Shown here piece by piece: positions 25,448 through 38,845 of a DNA stretch of 64,000 nucleotides. Positions within the stretch are counted from its first letter, which is position 1. Each line of letters opens with the position of its first letter. The translations under genes and the position numbers were made by a program. The notes under the pieces were generated by a model. It saw nothing but the letters and a program-made list of their open reading frames with translations. It was not told the DNA's origin and did no database searches. The stretch lies in contig OY969912.1 of assembly GCA_963704505.1 (NCBI GenBank), positions 2,170,001-2,234,000 on the forward strand, in the 5' to 3' direction. The stretch is from VRUE01 sp963704505. Its GTDB lineage: Bacteria > Actinomycetota > Thermoleophilia > Solirubrobacterales > 70-9.

Positions 25448-27016
25448 ATGGAACAGGTCAAGCTCTACGACACCACGTTGCGTGACGGCATGGGCGGCCA
25501 CGGCATGTCCCTCTCCGTCGGCGAGAAACTGAAGGTCGTCGAGGCGCTCGACGACCTCGGCGTGCAGTTCATCGAGGCCGGCTTTCCGAGCTCCAACCCG
25601 AAGGAGGAGGAGTTTTTCGAGCGGCTCTCCGAGGTCACCCTCTCCAACTCCGAGGCCGTCGCCTTCGGCATGACCAGACGGCGTGACCGCAGTGCCGAGG
25701 AGGACGAGGCGCTCGGCGTCGTGGTCGGCTCCTTCGCGCCGGTCGTCTGCCTGGTCGGCAAGGCCTCTGCCTTCCAGGTCGAGACCGTCATCCGCGTCAG
25801 CCCCGAGGAGAACCTGGCGATGATCGGGGACTCCTTCGCCCACTGCGTGGCCGGGGGCAAGCGGGCGGTCTTCGACGCCGAGCACTTCTTCGACGGCTAC
25901 CGAGACGACGCGGCCTATTCGCTCGAATGCGTGCGCGCGGCGGTCGACGCAGGGGTCGAGAACGTCACCCTCTGCGACACCAACGGCGGCAGCCTGCCGG
26001 GGTTCGTCGGCGAGGCGACCGCTGCCGTGGTCGAGGCGCTGGGCGACTCGGTCGAGGTCGGCATCCACACTCACAACGATGCCGAGTGCGCTGTGGCCAA
26101 CAGCCTCGCGGCGGTCGAAGCCGGCGCCCGCCTCGTGCAGGGCACCGTGAACGGATACGGCGAGCGCTGCGGCAACGCCAACCTCGCCTCGATACTGCCC
26201 GCCCTGCAGCTGAAGATGGGCTTCGAGGTCGTTACCGCCGAGCAGCTGCGCGGCCTCACCCCGACCGCTCACTTCCTCGACGAAGTCTGCAACATGGCCG
26301 CCGACCCCGACCAGGCCTACGTCGGGCGCAACGCATTCGCCCACAAGGCCGGCATGCACGCCGCCGGTGTCGCCACCGACGCCAGCACCTTCGAGCACCT
26401 CGATCCGGCCGCGGTCGGCAACGGGCGCGAGATCCTGCCCTCGGAGCTCTCGGGAAAAGCGACGATCCGCAGCGAGGCCGAGCGGGCCGGGCTCGAGGTC
26501 GACGACGAGGCCGCGACGCGGGCCGTCGAGAGCCTCAAGCAGCGTGAGCACCGCGGCTACCACTACGAGGCCGCCCCGGCCTCCTTCGAGCTCCTGCTGC
26601 GCCGCGAGGCCGGCAGCTACTCGCCGCTCTTCACGCTCGAGAGCTTCCGCGTGACCACCGAGAAGCGGGCCGGGGGCGAGGTCGAGACCGAGGCGACGAT
26701 CAAGGTCGAGGTCGACGGCGAGCGCTACGTCAAGGTGGCCGAGGGAAACGGGCCGGTCAACGCCCTTGACCGGGCGCTGCGCGCGGCCATCGTCGACCGT
26801 CATCCGAACCTGGCCGAGATCGAGCTGACCAACTACAAGGTGAGGATCCTCGACGAGACCCACGGCACCGAGGCCGTGACCCGAGTCCTGCTCGATTCCT
26901 CCGACGGCGATCGCGAGTGGGGGACGATCGGCGTCTCGGAGAACATCATCGAGGCCTCTTGGGAGGCGCTCGTCGACTCGCTGGAGTACGCGTTCCAGCC
27001 GCGGGCCCGCGGATGA
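25448..27016 (+). CDS. cimA: (R)-Citramalate synthase CimA
   Basis: 522 residues, ATG at 25448 preceded by GAAAGG. It condenses pyruvate with acetyl-CoA to citramalate, a threonine-independent route to isoleucine. YDTTLRDGMGGHGMSLSVGE, with G-M in place of the LeuA E-Q, is the CimA type; HTHNDAECAVAN and NGYGERCGNANLAS follow. The C-terminal domain (from about residue 370) carries the regulatory region. LeuC/LeuD and LeuB homologues can process citramalate, so the pathway can use the neighbouring leu genes. The stop overlaps the DegT gene by ATGA. Confidence 0.93.
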   Translation: MEQVKLYDTTLRDGMGGHGMSLSVGEKLKVVEALDDLGVQFIEAGFPSSNPKEEEFFERLSEVTLSNSEAVAFGMTRRRDRSAEEDEALGVVVGSFAPVVCLVGKASAFQVETVIRVSPEENLAMIGDSFAHCVAGGKRAVFDAEHFFDGYRDDAAYSLECVRAAVDAGVENVTLCDTNGGSLPGFVGEATAAVVEALGDSVEVGIHTHNDAECAVANSLAAVEAGARLVQGTVNGYGERCGNANLASILPALQLKMGFEVVTAEQLRGLTPTAHFLDEVCNMAADPDQAYVGRNAFAHKAGMHAAGVATDASTFEHLDPAAVGNGREILPSELSGKATIRSEAERAGLEVDDEAATRAVESLKQREHRGYHYEAAPASFELLLRREAGSYSPLFTLESFRVTTEKRAGGEVETEATIKVEVDGERYVKVAEGNGPVNALDRALRAAIVDRHPNLAEIELTNYKVRILDETHGTEAVTRVLLDSSDGDREWGTIGVSENIIEASWEALVDSLEYAFQPRARG

Positions 27017-28131
27017 GCTTCGGGCAGATCCCGCTGGCGAAGCCGGAGCTCGGCGCCCGCGAGGAGGAGCTGGCCCTCGAGGTCCTGCGCTCGGGATGGC
27101 TGTCGCTGGGGCCAACCGGGGAGCGCTTCGAGCGGGCCTTCGCCGAATGGCTCGGGGTCGACGACGCGGTCGCCGTCTCCAGCGGCACCGCGGCGCTGCA
27201 CCTCGGCGTACGGGCACTTGGCTGGCGGCGCGGCGACGAGGTGCTGACCAGCCCGTTCAGCTTCGTGGCCTCCGCCAACTGCCTGCTCTACGAGGGCGTG
27301 CGACCTGTCTTTTGCGACGTCGAGGCGGACACCCTCGACCTCGATCCCGCCGCCGCCGCGGCCGCGCTCGGCGAGAACACGGTCGGGATCCTGCCGGTTC
27401 ACATCTTCGGCTTTCCCGCCGCGATGCCGGAGCTCGAGCGGATCGCCTCCGGAGCCGGGCTCGGGCTGCTCGAGGATGCATGCGAGGCACTGGGCGCGGT
27501 CGATTCCGAGGGGCAGGGGGTGGGTACCCGCGGCAACCCGGCCACCTTTGCCTTCTACGCCAACAAGCAGATGACGACGGGGGAGGGCGGGATGATCGTT
27601 CCGCCCGACGCGGAGGTCGCCGCCCGGCTGCGGTCGGAGCGAAATCAGGGCCGCGCCGTCGACATGGGCTGGCTCGACCACGGCGGGCTCGGGTTCAACT
27701 ACAGGCTCGGGGACGTCGCCGCGGCGATCGGCATCGCCCAGGTCGAGAAGCTCGACGCGATGCTCGCGCGCCGCTCCGAGGTCGCCGGCCTCTACTCCGA
27801 CGGCCTGGCCGAGGTCGATGGGGTCGAGGCTCCGATCGAGCGCCGCGGCGAAGAGCGGCGCAGCTGGTTTGTCTACCCGGTGCGCCTCGCGGCGGAGGTC
27901 GACCGCGACGCGGTGATCGGCCGCCTCGCCGAGGTCGGCATCGCCTCGAAGGCCTACCTTCCCTGCATCCACCTGTTCCCGCACCTCCGCGAGCTCGGTT
28001 ATGCCGAGGGCCAGTTCCCGGTCGCCGAAGAGGCATCGCGCCGCTCGCTTGCGCTTCCCTTCTTCACCTCGATGTCGGAGTCGGATGTGGCCCGTGTGTG
28101 CGAGGCTCTCGGCGATTCGGTGACTGCCTGA
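27013..28131 (+). CDS. DegT/DnrJ/EryC1/StrS-family PLP aminotransferase
   Basis: 372 residues, ATG at 27013 overlapping the cimA stop. Typical sugar aminotransferase features: VSSGTAALHLGVRALGW (about residues 56-72), LEDACEALGA and the PLP Lys in FYANKQMTTGEGGMI (about 188), then NQGRAVDMGWLDHGGLGFNY. The family usually aminates nucleotide-linked keto sugars, occasionally other ketones. Its place between cimA and argH with overlaps on both sides is odd for a sugar enzyme. The true substrate cannot be told. Confidence 0.88.
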   Translation: MSFGQIPLAKPELGAREEELALEVLRSGWLSLGPTGERFERAFAEWLGVDDAVAVSSGTAALHLGVRALGWRRGDEVLTSPFSFVASANCLLYEGVRPVFCDVEADTLDLDPAAAAAALGENTVGILPVHIFGFPAAMPELERIASGAGLGLLEDACEALGAVDSEGQGVGTRGNPATFAFYANKQMTTGEGGMIVPPDAEVAARLRSERNQGRAVDMGWLDHGGLGFNYRLGDVAAAIGIAQVEKLDAMLARRSEVAGLYSDGLAEVDGVEAPIERRGEERRSWFVYPVRLAAEVDRDAVIGRLAEVGIASKAYLPCIHLFPHLRELGYAEGQFPVAEEASRRSLALPFFTSMSESDVARVCEALGDSVTA

Positions 28132-29522
28132 TGTCGCGCTTCCGCAAAGACCCCGATCCGCGCTTCTGGCGAATCAATCGCTCGCTCGAGTTCGACTGGG
28201 CGCTCGCTCCCTATGACCTCGATCAGTCTCAGGCGCACGCGCATGCGCTGCGGAGGATCGGAGTCCTCGATGAGGAGGAGCTCGGGCAGATGATCGCCGG
28301 CCTCGAACGCGTCGGCGAGCGGATGGCGGAGCACGGGTTTGCGTTCGATCCCGGCGACGAGGACATCCACATGGCGGTCGAGCGCCTGCTCGGCGAGGAG
28401 ATCGGCCCGCTCGCCGGCAAGCTCCACACCGGGCGATCGCGCAACGACCAGGTGGCCACCGACGTGGCGATGGCGGTTCAGGCTCACTCGCTGCGGGCGA
28501 TCGAGCTCTCCGGAGCACTGATGGAGCGGCTGCTCGCCGTCGCCGAAGAGCATCGGGACTGGCCGATGCCGGGCTACACCCATCTGCAGCGTGCCCAACC
28601 GGTCTACCTGGGCCACCATCTTCTCGCCTACTTCTGGATGCTCGCCCGCGACGTCCTGCGATTCCAGTTCGCTCTCGACAGCGCCGGCGTCATGCCGCTC
28701 GGCTCAGGCGCGCTGGCGGGCGTCAACTGGGAGATCGACCGCCGTTCGGTGGCCGACGACCTCGGTTTCGAGCACGTCACCGCCAACTCGATCGACGGCG
28801 CCTCCAATCGTGACTTCGTGCTCGACTACCTCTCGGCCGCCTCGACCTGCGCGATGCACCTCTCCCGCCTCGGCTCGGAGATCGTGATCTGGAGCTCGTC
28901 GGAGTTCGGCTTCTGCGAGCTCGACGAGTCCTTCTCTTCGGGCTCCTCGATCATGCCGCAGAAGTTGAATCCCGATTCAGCCGAGTTGCTGCGCGCCAAG
29001 AGCCCCCGCGTCGCCGCCGACTATCTGGCGCTGCTCGGCACCATGCACGCCCTGCCTCTGACCTACGGCAAGGACATGCAGGAGGACAAGGAGCCGTTCT
29101 TCGATGCCGTGGACACGGTCGAGTCCTGTCTTGACGCAGCCGAGGGGATGCTCTCCGGGATCGGGTTCGACCGCAAGCGGCTCGAGGAGGCCTCCGGCGA
29201 TGAGATGCTGGCGGCGACCGAGGTGGCGGACCTGCTCGTCCGCAAGGGGGTTCCGTTCCGCGAGGCCCACGGCATCGTCGGCGGGCTCGTGCGCGACGCG
29301 GTGGAGCGCGGAAAGACCCTTTCGGAGCTGACACCCGAGGAGCTGCGCGAGCGCTCCGAGGTCCTCGACGACTCCTACTACGAGGTGCTCGAGCGCAGCA
29401 GCTGGCTCGAGTCGAAGAGGATCGAGGGCGGTACCGGCTCGGCCCCGCTCGCCAAGCAGATGGAGCTGGCCGCCGAGACCCTGGCCGCGGTCAAGGCCCG
29501 GGTTTCCGAAGAGCGGGCTTGA
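28131..29522 (+). CDS. argH: Argininosuccinate lyase ArgH
   Basis: 463 residues, ATG at 28131 overlapping the DegT stop. Fumarase-fold lyase that releases arginine and fumarate. LHTGRSRNDQVATDVAM (about residues 98-114), PGYTHLQRAQPVYLGHH (about 148-164) and the superfamily signature GSSIMPQKLNPDSAELLRAK (about 277-296) are all present. No other arg genes are in the window, so argH is separated from the rest of the pathway. Confidence 0.96.
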   Translation: MSRFRKDPDPRFWRINRSLEFDWALAPYDLDQSQAHAHALRRIGVLDEEELGQMIAGLERVGERMAEHGFAFDPGDEDIHMAVERLLGEEIGPLAGKLHTGRSRNDQVATDVAMAVQAHSLRAIELSGALMERLLAVAEEHRDWPMPGYTHLQRAQPVYLGHHLLAYFWMLARDVLRFQFALDSAGVMPLGSGALAGVNWEIDRRSVADDLGFEHVTANSIDGASNRDFVLDYLSAASTCAMHLSRLGSEIVIWSSSEFGFCELDESFSSGSSIMPQKLNPDSAELLRAKSPRVAADYLALLGTMHALPLTYGKDMQEDKEPFFDAVDTVESCLDAAEGMLSGIGFDRKRLEEASGDEMLAATEVADLLVRKGVPFREAHGIVGGLVRDAVERGKTLSELTPEELRERSEVLDDSYYEVLERSSWLESKRIEGGTGSAPLAKQMELAAETLAAVKARVSEERA

Positions 29523-30130
29523 GCCCAGGCGCCGCACCCCGAAGCCGGAACCGACCGCCTGGAGAGCCGTCGGGGGCTGATTTCTTCGACCGCTCCGTGC
29601 ATGAGGTCGCCCGCGACCTGATCGGCTGCGGCCTCTTCTTCGAGGGCCGCGGCGGCACGATCGTCGAGACCGAGAGCTATGACCGCGACGACCCCGCCTG
29701 TCACGCCTACGTCGGCCTGACACCACGGACCGAGGTCCTCTTCGGCCCGCCCGGCCGCGCCTACGTCTATCTCTCCTACGGCATCCACAACATGCTGAAC
29801 GCGGTCTGCGAACCGGAGGGCGATGCCGCCGCGGTCCTGATCCGCGCCCTGGCGCCGACCGCCGGCCTCGAGGAGATGCGCGCCCGTCGGGGGGACCGCA
29901 CCGACGCCGACCTCTGCTCCGGGCCGGGCAAGCTCACCGAGGCACTCGGCATCGGCCTCGCCGACAACGGCGCCGACCTTTCGCGTGATCCTTTCGTGCT
30001 CACTCCGAGGCCGCAGCCCTGGGACGGGCGGATCGCCGTCGGGCCGCGCATCGGGATCACCAAAGCGGTCGAGCGGCCATGGCGCTACGCCCTGGCCGGC
30101 TCGCCCTTCGTCTCCCGGCCGCGCCTCTAG
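29519..30130 (+). CDS. DNA-3-methyladenine glycosylase (AAG/MPG family)
   Basis: 203 residues, TTG start at 29519 overlapping the argH stop. It excises alkylated purines. Conserved elements: RDLIGCGLFF, the catalytic Glu region IVETESYDRDDPACHAYVG (about residues 47-65), PPGRAYVYLSYGIHNMLN and SGPGKLTEALGI, with GPRIGITKA near the end. The TTG is the only start that keeps the full domain and overlaps argH; a GTG near codon 28 would be too short. Its stop shares CTAG with the convergent PBP gene. Confidence 0.92.
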   Translation: MSPGAAPRSRNRPPGEPSGADFFDRSVHEVARDLIGCGLFFEGRGGTIVETESYDRDDPACHAYVGLTPRTEVLFGPPGRAYVYLSYGIHNMLNAVCEPEGDAAAVLIRALAPTAGLEEMRARRGDRTDADLCSGPGKLTEALGIGLADNGADLSRDPFVLTPRPQPWDGRIAVGPRIGITKAVERPWRYALAGSPFVSRPRL

Positions 30131-32391
30131 CCGGCGGAGATGCCGCCACCGCCGCCGGTTTCGGCTGGCGCGGCGGGGGCTTCTTCGGCGGGCGGAGCTG
30201 CTTCTTCGGGAGTCGCTTCTTCCGGGGCGGCTTCTTCCGGCGCTTCTTCGGGAGCCACTTCTTCGACTTCGCCGCTGGGCGGTGAGTAACTTTCGGTTTC
30301 GATTTCTTCGGTGCCGGTGCTTGAGTCCGAGTCGGACGAGTCGCCCTTCTTCTTGCTCGCCCTTTCGGCGTCGAGTTCGGCTTTGATGTCGCGCCAGGCG
30401 GAGACCACGCTCGCCCAGATCAGGGCCGGGAAGGTGCCGCCCATGACCGGCCCGCCGTTGAAGAGGGTCGTCATCGGCGTCGTCGTGTCCGCGTAGCCGA
30501 CCCAGACGCAGGCGGTGACTTCCAGGGCGCCGCCGCAGAACCAGGCGTCGCCGTTGTTCTCGGTGGTCCCGGTCTTGCCCCACTGGCCCGAGGTGCCGAT
30601 CTGAGCGGCTGTTCCGGTGCCGCTGCTGACCACCGATTCGAGGATCCGCCTGGTTTCTTCCGCCGTGCCTTCGGAGATCACCTGCTCGTGGGTGGAGTCG
30701 TTGTCACCGCCCTTGATCGTGTGGCCGTCCTGGTCTTTGACCTGCGTGTAGGCGACCGGGCTGTCGCCGGGGACGGGGGCGAGGCTGCCGCTGACCCGGT
30801 CTCCGTTGTTGGCGATCGTCGTGTACGCGTAGGTCCAGAGCAGCGGCGTGACGCCCTCTTCCAGCCCGCCGAGGACCATCCCGGGGTTGGTCGAGATCGG
30901 GTCGCTGTAGCCCATCTTGTGGATCGTGGCGGCGATCGAGTGGGTGCGGTCGGAGATCGTCGGGCCTTCGAGGCCTTCGAGCGCCAACTGGGCGTAGATC
31001 GAGTTGTCCGAGTAGGTGGTCGCGCATTCGATCGAGCACGAGCCCAGGTAGGAGTCCTCGTCATTGCTGACTTCGTAGGTTTCGTCGCCGTTCTTGCCGA
31101 AGGGAAAAGACTGTGGAGCCGATTCGTATTCGGTCGCCGGGGAGATCCCCTCTTCCAGGGCCGTGACGAGAGTGAAGGGCTTGATCGAGGAGCCCGGCTG
31201 GCGGTGTCCGAGGGTCGCCAGGTTGAACGGCTTGGTTTCGAAATCGGGGCCGCCGACCATCGCCTTGACCCCCGCGTTGTGGTCGTCGAGGACGACAACC
31301 GAGGCGGTGGCGGGGGAGTAGCCGAGGTAGCTGTTGACCGCTTCCTGGGCGGCTTCCTGAAGCTTCAGATTGAGCGTCGTCTTGACTTTCAGACCGCCGA
31401 AGAACGCTTTTGCGGCGCCGTAGCGGTCGACCAGCTGCTGGCGCATCCAGGCGGTGAAGTAGGGCGCCTTCGAGTCGAGGGTCGGCGGCTTGATGTCGCT
31501 CGGGGCAGGCAGCGCCTGATGGATCCCTTCGTGGTACTGGGCCTCGGTGATGTAGCCCTGCTGCTCCATCTTTTCGAGCACAAGGTTGCGCCTCCCGAGG
31601 GAGTTTTCGGGGAAGTATTTGGGGTCGTAGGCCGAGGGCGAGGCGATGATCGCCGCGATCGTCGCCGCCTCCCAGGGCTCCAGCACCGAGGCGCAGGGCT
31701 CGGTCGAGGTGCCGCAACCGGGATGGGATGCGCCGAAGTAGGTGCGGGCCGCCGCCTCGATCCCATAGGCGCCCTCGCCGAAGTAGATCGTGTTCAGATA
31801 CTCGGTGAGGATCTTGTCCTTGCTCCAGTGGCGCTCGAGCCTGTAGGCGAGCGCCGCCTCCCTGAATTTCTCGAAGACCGTCCTTTCGCCCTGGGCGGCG
31901 AGGGCGTTCTTGATGAACTGCTCGGTGATCGTCGAGGCGCCCTGTTCGGCGCTCTGGCTGAGGATGTCTTTGACCAGGGCGCGCCCGATCCCCTGGAAAT
32001 CGACCCCGTTGTGTTCGTAGAAGCGCGAGTCCTCGATCGAGACCACCGCGTTCTTGATGTTCGGCGAGATCTGCGAGGAGGCCAGCAGGATTTTGTTCTG
32101 GTCGCTGGTCAGGGTGCCGATCGGCTCTCCGGTCGAGTCGAAGACCTCGCTGTTCTTCGAGGCCTTGTACTTGGCGAAGTTGTAGATCGCCGGCAGATCC
32201 TGGGAGACCGCGGCCATCATCCCGAAGACCATCGAGACGACGCTGAGGACGGCGAGCCCCAGGAGCACGAAGAGGATCCGCAGCTTCTTGAGGCGCGGCC
32301 TCTTGGGCTTGGCGTTAGCCGTGGTGGCCGGCGATACGGACGGAACCTCGCCGCCCGATTCCCGTCGGCGCTTTCGTCCGAAGATGTCCAT
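30127..32391 (-). CDS. Class A penicillin-binding protein (transglycosylase/transpeptidase)
   Basis: 754 residues. Cytoplasmic basic N-terminus, a membrane anchor at about residues 39-62, then GT51 transglycosylase motifs (SIEDSRFYEHNGVDFQGIGR; GASTITEQFIKN, with Glu in the place often held by Gln; EYLNTIYFGEGAYGIE). The transpeptidase domain has SSIK (in RQPGSSIKPF), SDN (in YSDNSIYAQ) and KTG (in WGKTGTTENN). The last 70 residues are a low-complexity Glu/Ala/Pro tail ending in GGGGGISAG. It polymerises and cross-links peptidoglycan outside the membrane. Divergent from tyrS. Confidence 0.95.
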   Translation of the reverse strand: MDIFGRKRRRESGGEVPSVSPATTANAKPKRPRLKKLRILFVLLGLAVLSVVSMVFGMMAAVSQDLPAIYNFAKYKASKNSEVFDSTGEPIGTLTSDQNKILLASSQISPNIKNAVVSIEDSRFYEHNGVDFQGIGRALVKDILSQSAEQGASTITEQFIKNALAAQGERTVFEKFREAALAYRLERHWSKDKILTEYLNTIYFGEGAYGIEAAARTYFGASHPGCGTSTEPCASVLEPWEAATIAAIIASPSAYDPKYFPENSLGRRNLVLEKMEQQGYITEAQYHEGIHQALPAPSDIKPPTLDSKAPYFTAWMRQQLVDRYGAAKAFFGGLKVKTTLNLKLQEAAQEAVNSYLGYSPATASVVVLDDHNAGVKAMVGGPDFETKPFNLATLGHRQPGSSIKPFTLVTALEEGISPATEYESAPQSFPFGKNGDETYEVSNDEDSYLGSCSIECATTYSDNSIYAQLALEGLEGPTISDRTHSIAATIHKMGYSDPISTNPGMVLGGLEEGVTPLLWTYAYTTIANNGDRVSGSLAPVPGDSPVAYTQVKDQDGHTIKGGDNDSTHEQVISEGTAEETRRILESVVSSGTGTAAQIGTSGQWGKTGTTENNGDAWFCGGALEVTACVWVGYADTTTPMTTLFNGGPVMGGTFPALIWASVVSAWRDIKAELDAERASKKKGDSSDSDSSTGTEEIETESYSPPSGEVEEVAPEEAPEEAAPEEATPEEAAPPAEEAPAAPAETGGGGGISAG

Positions 32392-32443
32392 CGAGAAAAA
32401 AAGAGCCCGAGGACCGGAAGGGCCCGTCGAGCAGGCGGCAGTC

Positions 32444-32449
32444 TAGCAT
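32444..32449 (+). promoter_or_regulatory. Predicted -10 element for tyrS
   Basis: TAGCAT, 7 bases before the tyrS GTG; supports that start and a leaderless transcript. Confidence 0.45.
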
Positions 32450-32456
32450 TGCCGCC

Positions 32457-33620
32457 GTGCCGGACCTCAAGGCAAACGCGGTCGACGTCCTGCCCGAGGG
32501 CAGGCTCGAGGAGCAGTTGGCCGGCGACAGGCCGCTGCGGGTCAAGCTGGGGATCGACCCGACGACCGCCGACATCCACCTCGGGCACACCGTCGTCCTC
32601 GAGAAGCTCCGCGAGTTCCAGGACGCCGGCCACACGGTCGTCCTGATCATCGGTGATTTCACCGCCCGCGTCGGCGACCCGAGCGGGCGCTCGGCCTCGC
32701 GGCCGCTTCCCTCCCCAGAGGAGATCGACGCCAACGCAGCCACCTACCAGGAGCAGGCCTTCAAGGTGCTGGACCGGGAGCGGACCGAGGTGCGGCGCAA
32801 CAGCGAGTGGCTGCGAATGGAACCGGAGGAGCTGCTCGGATTGCTGGCGCAGACGACGGTCGCCCGGTTGATCGAGCGCGACGACTTTCAGAAGCGGCTG
32901 GCGGCCGGCGCACCGATCGCCGCGCTCGAGCTGCTCTACCCACTGCTTCAGGGCTACGACTCGGTGGCGGTCGAGGCCGACCTCGAGCTGGGGGGGACCG
33001 ACCAGAAGTTCAATCTCCTCTTCGGCCGCGACATCCAGGGTGCCTATGGGCAGCCTCCGCAGTCGGTGATGACGATGCCGATCCTGGTCGGCATCGATGG
33101 CGTCCAGAAGATGAGCAAGTCGCTCGACAACTACGTCGGCGTGACCGACCCGCCCGAGGAGATGTTCGGCCGCCTGATGCGGCTCCCCGACGAGGCGATG
33201 CCCGAGTACTTCCGGCTGCTGCTCGGCGAGGCGATGCCTGAGAAGCCCCCGAACGAGGCGAAGCGCGAGCTCGGCCGGCGGATCGTCGAGCGATTCCACG
33301 GCCCGGAGGCGGCGAAGGCCGCCGAGGAGCACTTCGACCGCCTGTTCGTGCGCCGTGAGGCGCCGGAGGAGATCGAGGACCTCGACCTCCGCCCCTACGC
33401 CGGCGAGGCCGATGTCCTCGTCCACATCCCGGTGCTGATGGCGGACGCGTTCGGGATCAGCTCCAGCGAGGCGAGGCGCCTGCTCAAGCAGGGCGGGGTC
33501 AAGCTCGACGGCGAAACACTGCCCGCCGACGCCCTCGACATCGCGCCGTCCGAGCTCGATGGCAAGGTTCTGCAGGCCGGAAAGCGTCGCTTTCGACGCC
33601 TGCGTATCGACGCCGCCTAG
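32457..33620 (+). CDS. tyrS: Tyrosyl-tRNA synthetase
   Basis: 387 residues, GTG at 32457. Class I synthetase that charges tRNA-Tyr. The HIGH motif is HLGHT (about residues 41-45) and the KMSKS loop is QKMSKSLDN (about 217-225). The tyrosine pocket has LLYPLLQGYDSVAVEADLEL and GGTDQKFNLLFGR. An S4 RNA-binding domain forms the C-terminus (SSEARRLLKQGGVKLDG). The HLGHT/KMSKS variant and length suggest the TyrZ-like class. Its stop codon overlaps the -35 box of the rRNA promoter. Confidence 0.96.
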   Translation: MPDLKANAVDVLPEGRLEEQLAGDRPLRVKLGIDPTTADIHLGHTVVLEKLREFQDAGHTVVLIIGDFTARVGDPSGRSASRPLPSPEEIDANAATYQEQAFKVLDRERTEVRRNSEWLRMEPEELLGLLAQTTVARLIERDDFQKRLAAGAPIAALELLYPLLQGYDSVAVEADLELGGTDQKFNLLFGRDIQGAYGQPPQSVMTMPILVGIDGVQKMSKSLDNYVGVTDPPEEMFGRLMRLPDEAMPEYFRLLLGEAMPEKPPNEAKRELGRRIVERFHGPEAAKAAEEHFDRLFVRREAPEEIEDLDLRPYAGEADVLVHIPVLMADAFGISSSEARRLLKQGGVKLDGETLPADALDIAPSELDGKVLQAGKRRFRRLRIDAA

Positions 33621-33646
33621 ACAAAGCTGCGCGAGAGCGCTATATT
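33618..33646 (+). promoter_or_regulatory. rRNA operon promoter
   Basis: TAGACA (33618-33623), 17-base spacer, TATATT (33641-33646): the closest match to a housekeeping consensus in the window. The TAG of the -35 box is the tyrS stop codon. Transcription would begin near 33653, about 265 bases before 16S. Confidence 0.75.
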
Positions 33647-33720
33647 CCCCGGTCCCTCTGGGGCAGGCCCAGGCCTGGTCCATGCGTGAAGGGCGGCGAA
33701 ACCCGTCGCAGAGGCGCAGC

Positions 33721-33743
33721 GGTCTTTGAAAACTGAGCAGCGT
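33721..33743 (+). other. boxA-like antitermination site and 5' arm of the 16S processing stem
   Basis: GGTCTTTGAAAACTGAGCAG and the next bases are complementary to 35522-35544 beyond 16S (ACGCTGCTCAGTTTTGAGAG and on), forming the long stem cut by RNase III in known operons. The TCTTTGAAAACT core also resembles boxA. Confidence 0.75.
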
Positions 33744-33748
33744 GCACT

Positions 33749-33864
33749 CCACGGACATTCGTGTCCGTGGTGATGTTTGAGCCCGATCCATTCGGTCCGC
33801 CAGCGGACCGAATGGTCTGATTTACCCGTCATGTCCGGTCGCCAAGTATGTGTACCCGGCGACC
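33749..33864 (+). other. Three hairpins in the pre-16S leader
   Basis: Stem 1: CCACGGACA/TGTCCGTGG with a TTCG loop (33749-33770). Stem 2: CCATTCGGTCCGC/GCGGACCGAATGG (33788-33815). Stem 3: GGTCGCC/GGCGACC (33837-33864). They are likely folding or maturation elements of the leader RNA. No gene is seen between tyrS and 16S. Confidence 0.65.
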
Positions 33865-33918
33865 ATTACGAGATATGACCACTCTCTGAGTGAAGAAGTA
33901 CAGAAGTTAGAAGTACCC

Positions 33919-35463
<1,545 letters not shown>

Positions 35464-35656
35464 CTAGGGAGATTTCTCTAGAACGTCGACCGGGCTCCCC
35501 GGTGGCATAACGCCGCCGGGTACGCTGCTCAGTTTTGAGAGACCGCGCCGGCGGAGACCCCGCTGCGTGAGCCTCGGTGGACCTTGAAAACTGCACAAGG
35601 CAATATGGGTAAATTTAATTTCTTGAGCCTGTTCGCTTCGGCGAATGGGCTCGCAC
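35464..35656 (+). other. 16S-23S internal spacer without tRNA genes
   Basis: 193 bases. It holds the 3' arm of the 16S processing stem (35522-35544) and, at 35583-35601 (CTTGAAAACTGCACAAGGC), the 5' arm of the 23S stem, whose partner is at 38679-38697. No tRNA-Ile or tRNA-Ala is present, unlike many proteobacterial operons. Confidence 0.8.
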
Positions 35657-38659
<3,003 letters not shown>

Positions 38660-38678
38660 TTTATTTTTACCTATTTGC

Positions 38679-38697
38679 GCCTTGTGCAGTTTTCAAG
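38679..38697 (+). other. 3' arm of the 23S processing stem
   Basis: GCCTTGTGCAGTTTTCAAG is the exact reverse complement of 35583-35601 upstream of 23S. Beyond a single mismatch the match extends outward to TCCACC (38699-38704), pairing with GGTGGA (35576-35581). Confidence 0.8.
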
Positions 38698-38725
38698 TTC
38701 CACCGAGGGCGAGGTCTCGAAAAAT

Positions 38726-38842
38726 TCCGGTGGCGCATAGCGAGGGGGAGACACCTCTTCCCATTCCGAACAGAGCAGTTAAGCCCCTCAGCGCCGATGG
38801 TACTTGGAGGGCAACCTCCTGGGAGAGTAGGTCGCCGCCGGT
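38726..38842 (+). rRNA. rrf: 5S ribosomal RNA
   Basis: About 117 bases. TTCCGGTGGCG at the 5' end pairs with CGCCGCCGGT at the 3' end; the interior has CACCTCTTCCCATTCCGAAC and GAGAGTAGGTCGCCGC, diagnostic of bacterial 5S. Ends are uncertain by 1-3 bases. Confidence 0.95.
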
Positions 38843-38845
38843 TCT

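Noticed and set aside
32395..32425. Terminator-like hairpin with seven T on the minus strand just before the PBP start
   Set aside because: The stem is only about 6 bp with a G-U and an 11-base loop, and there is no upstream minus-strand gene for it to end.
35464..35656. tRNA genes in the 16S-23S spacer
   Set aside because: No acceptor, T-loop (GGTTCGAATCC-like) or anticodon arm pattern is present; the spacer is explained by processing stems.
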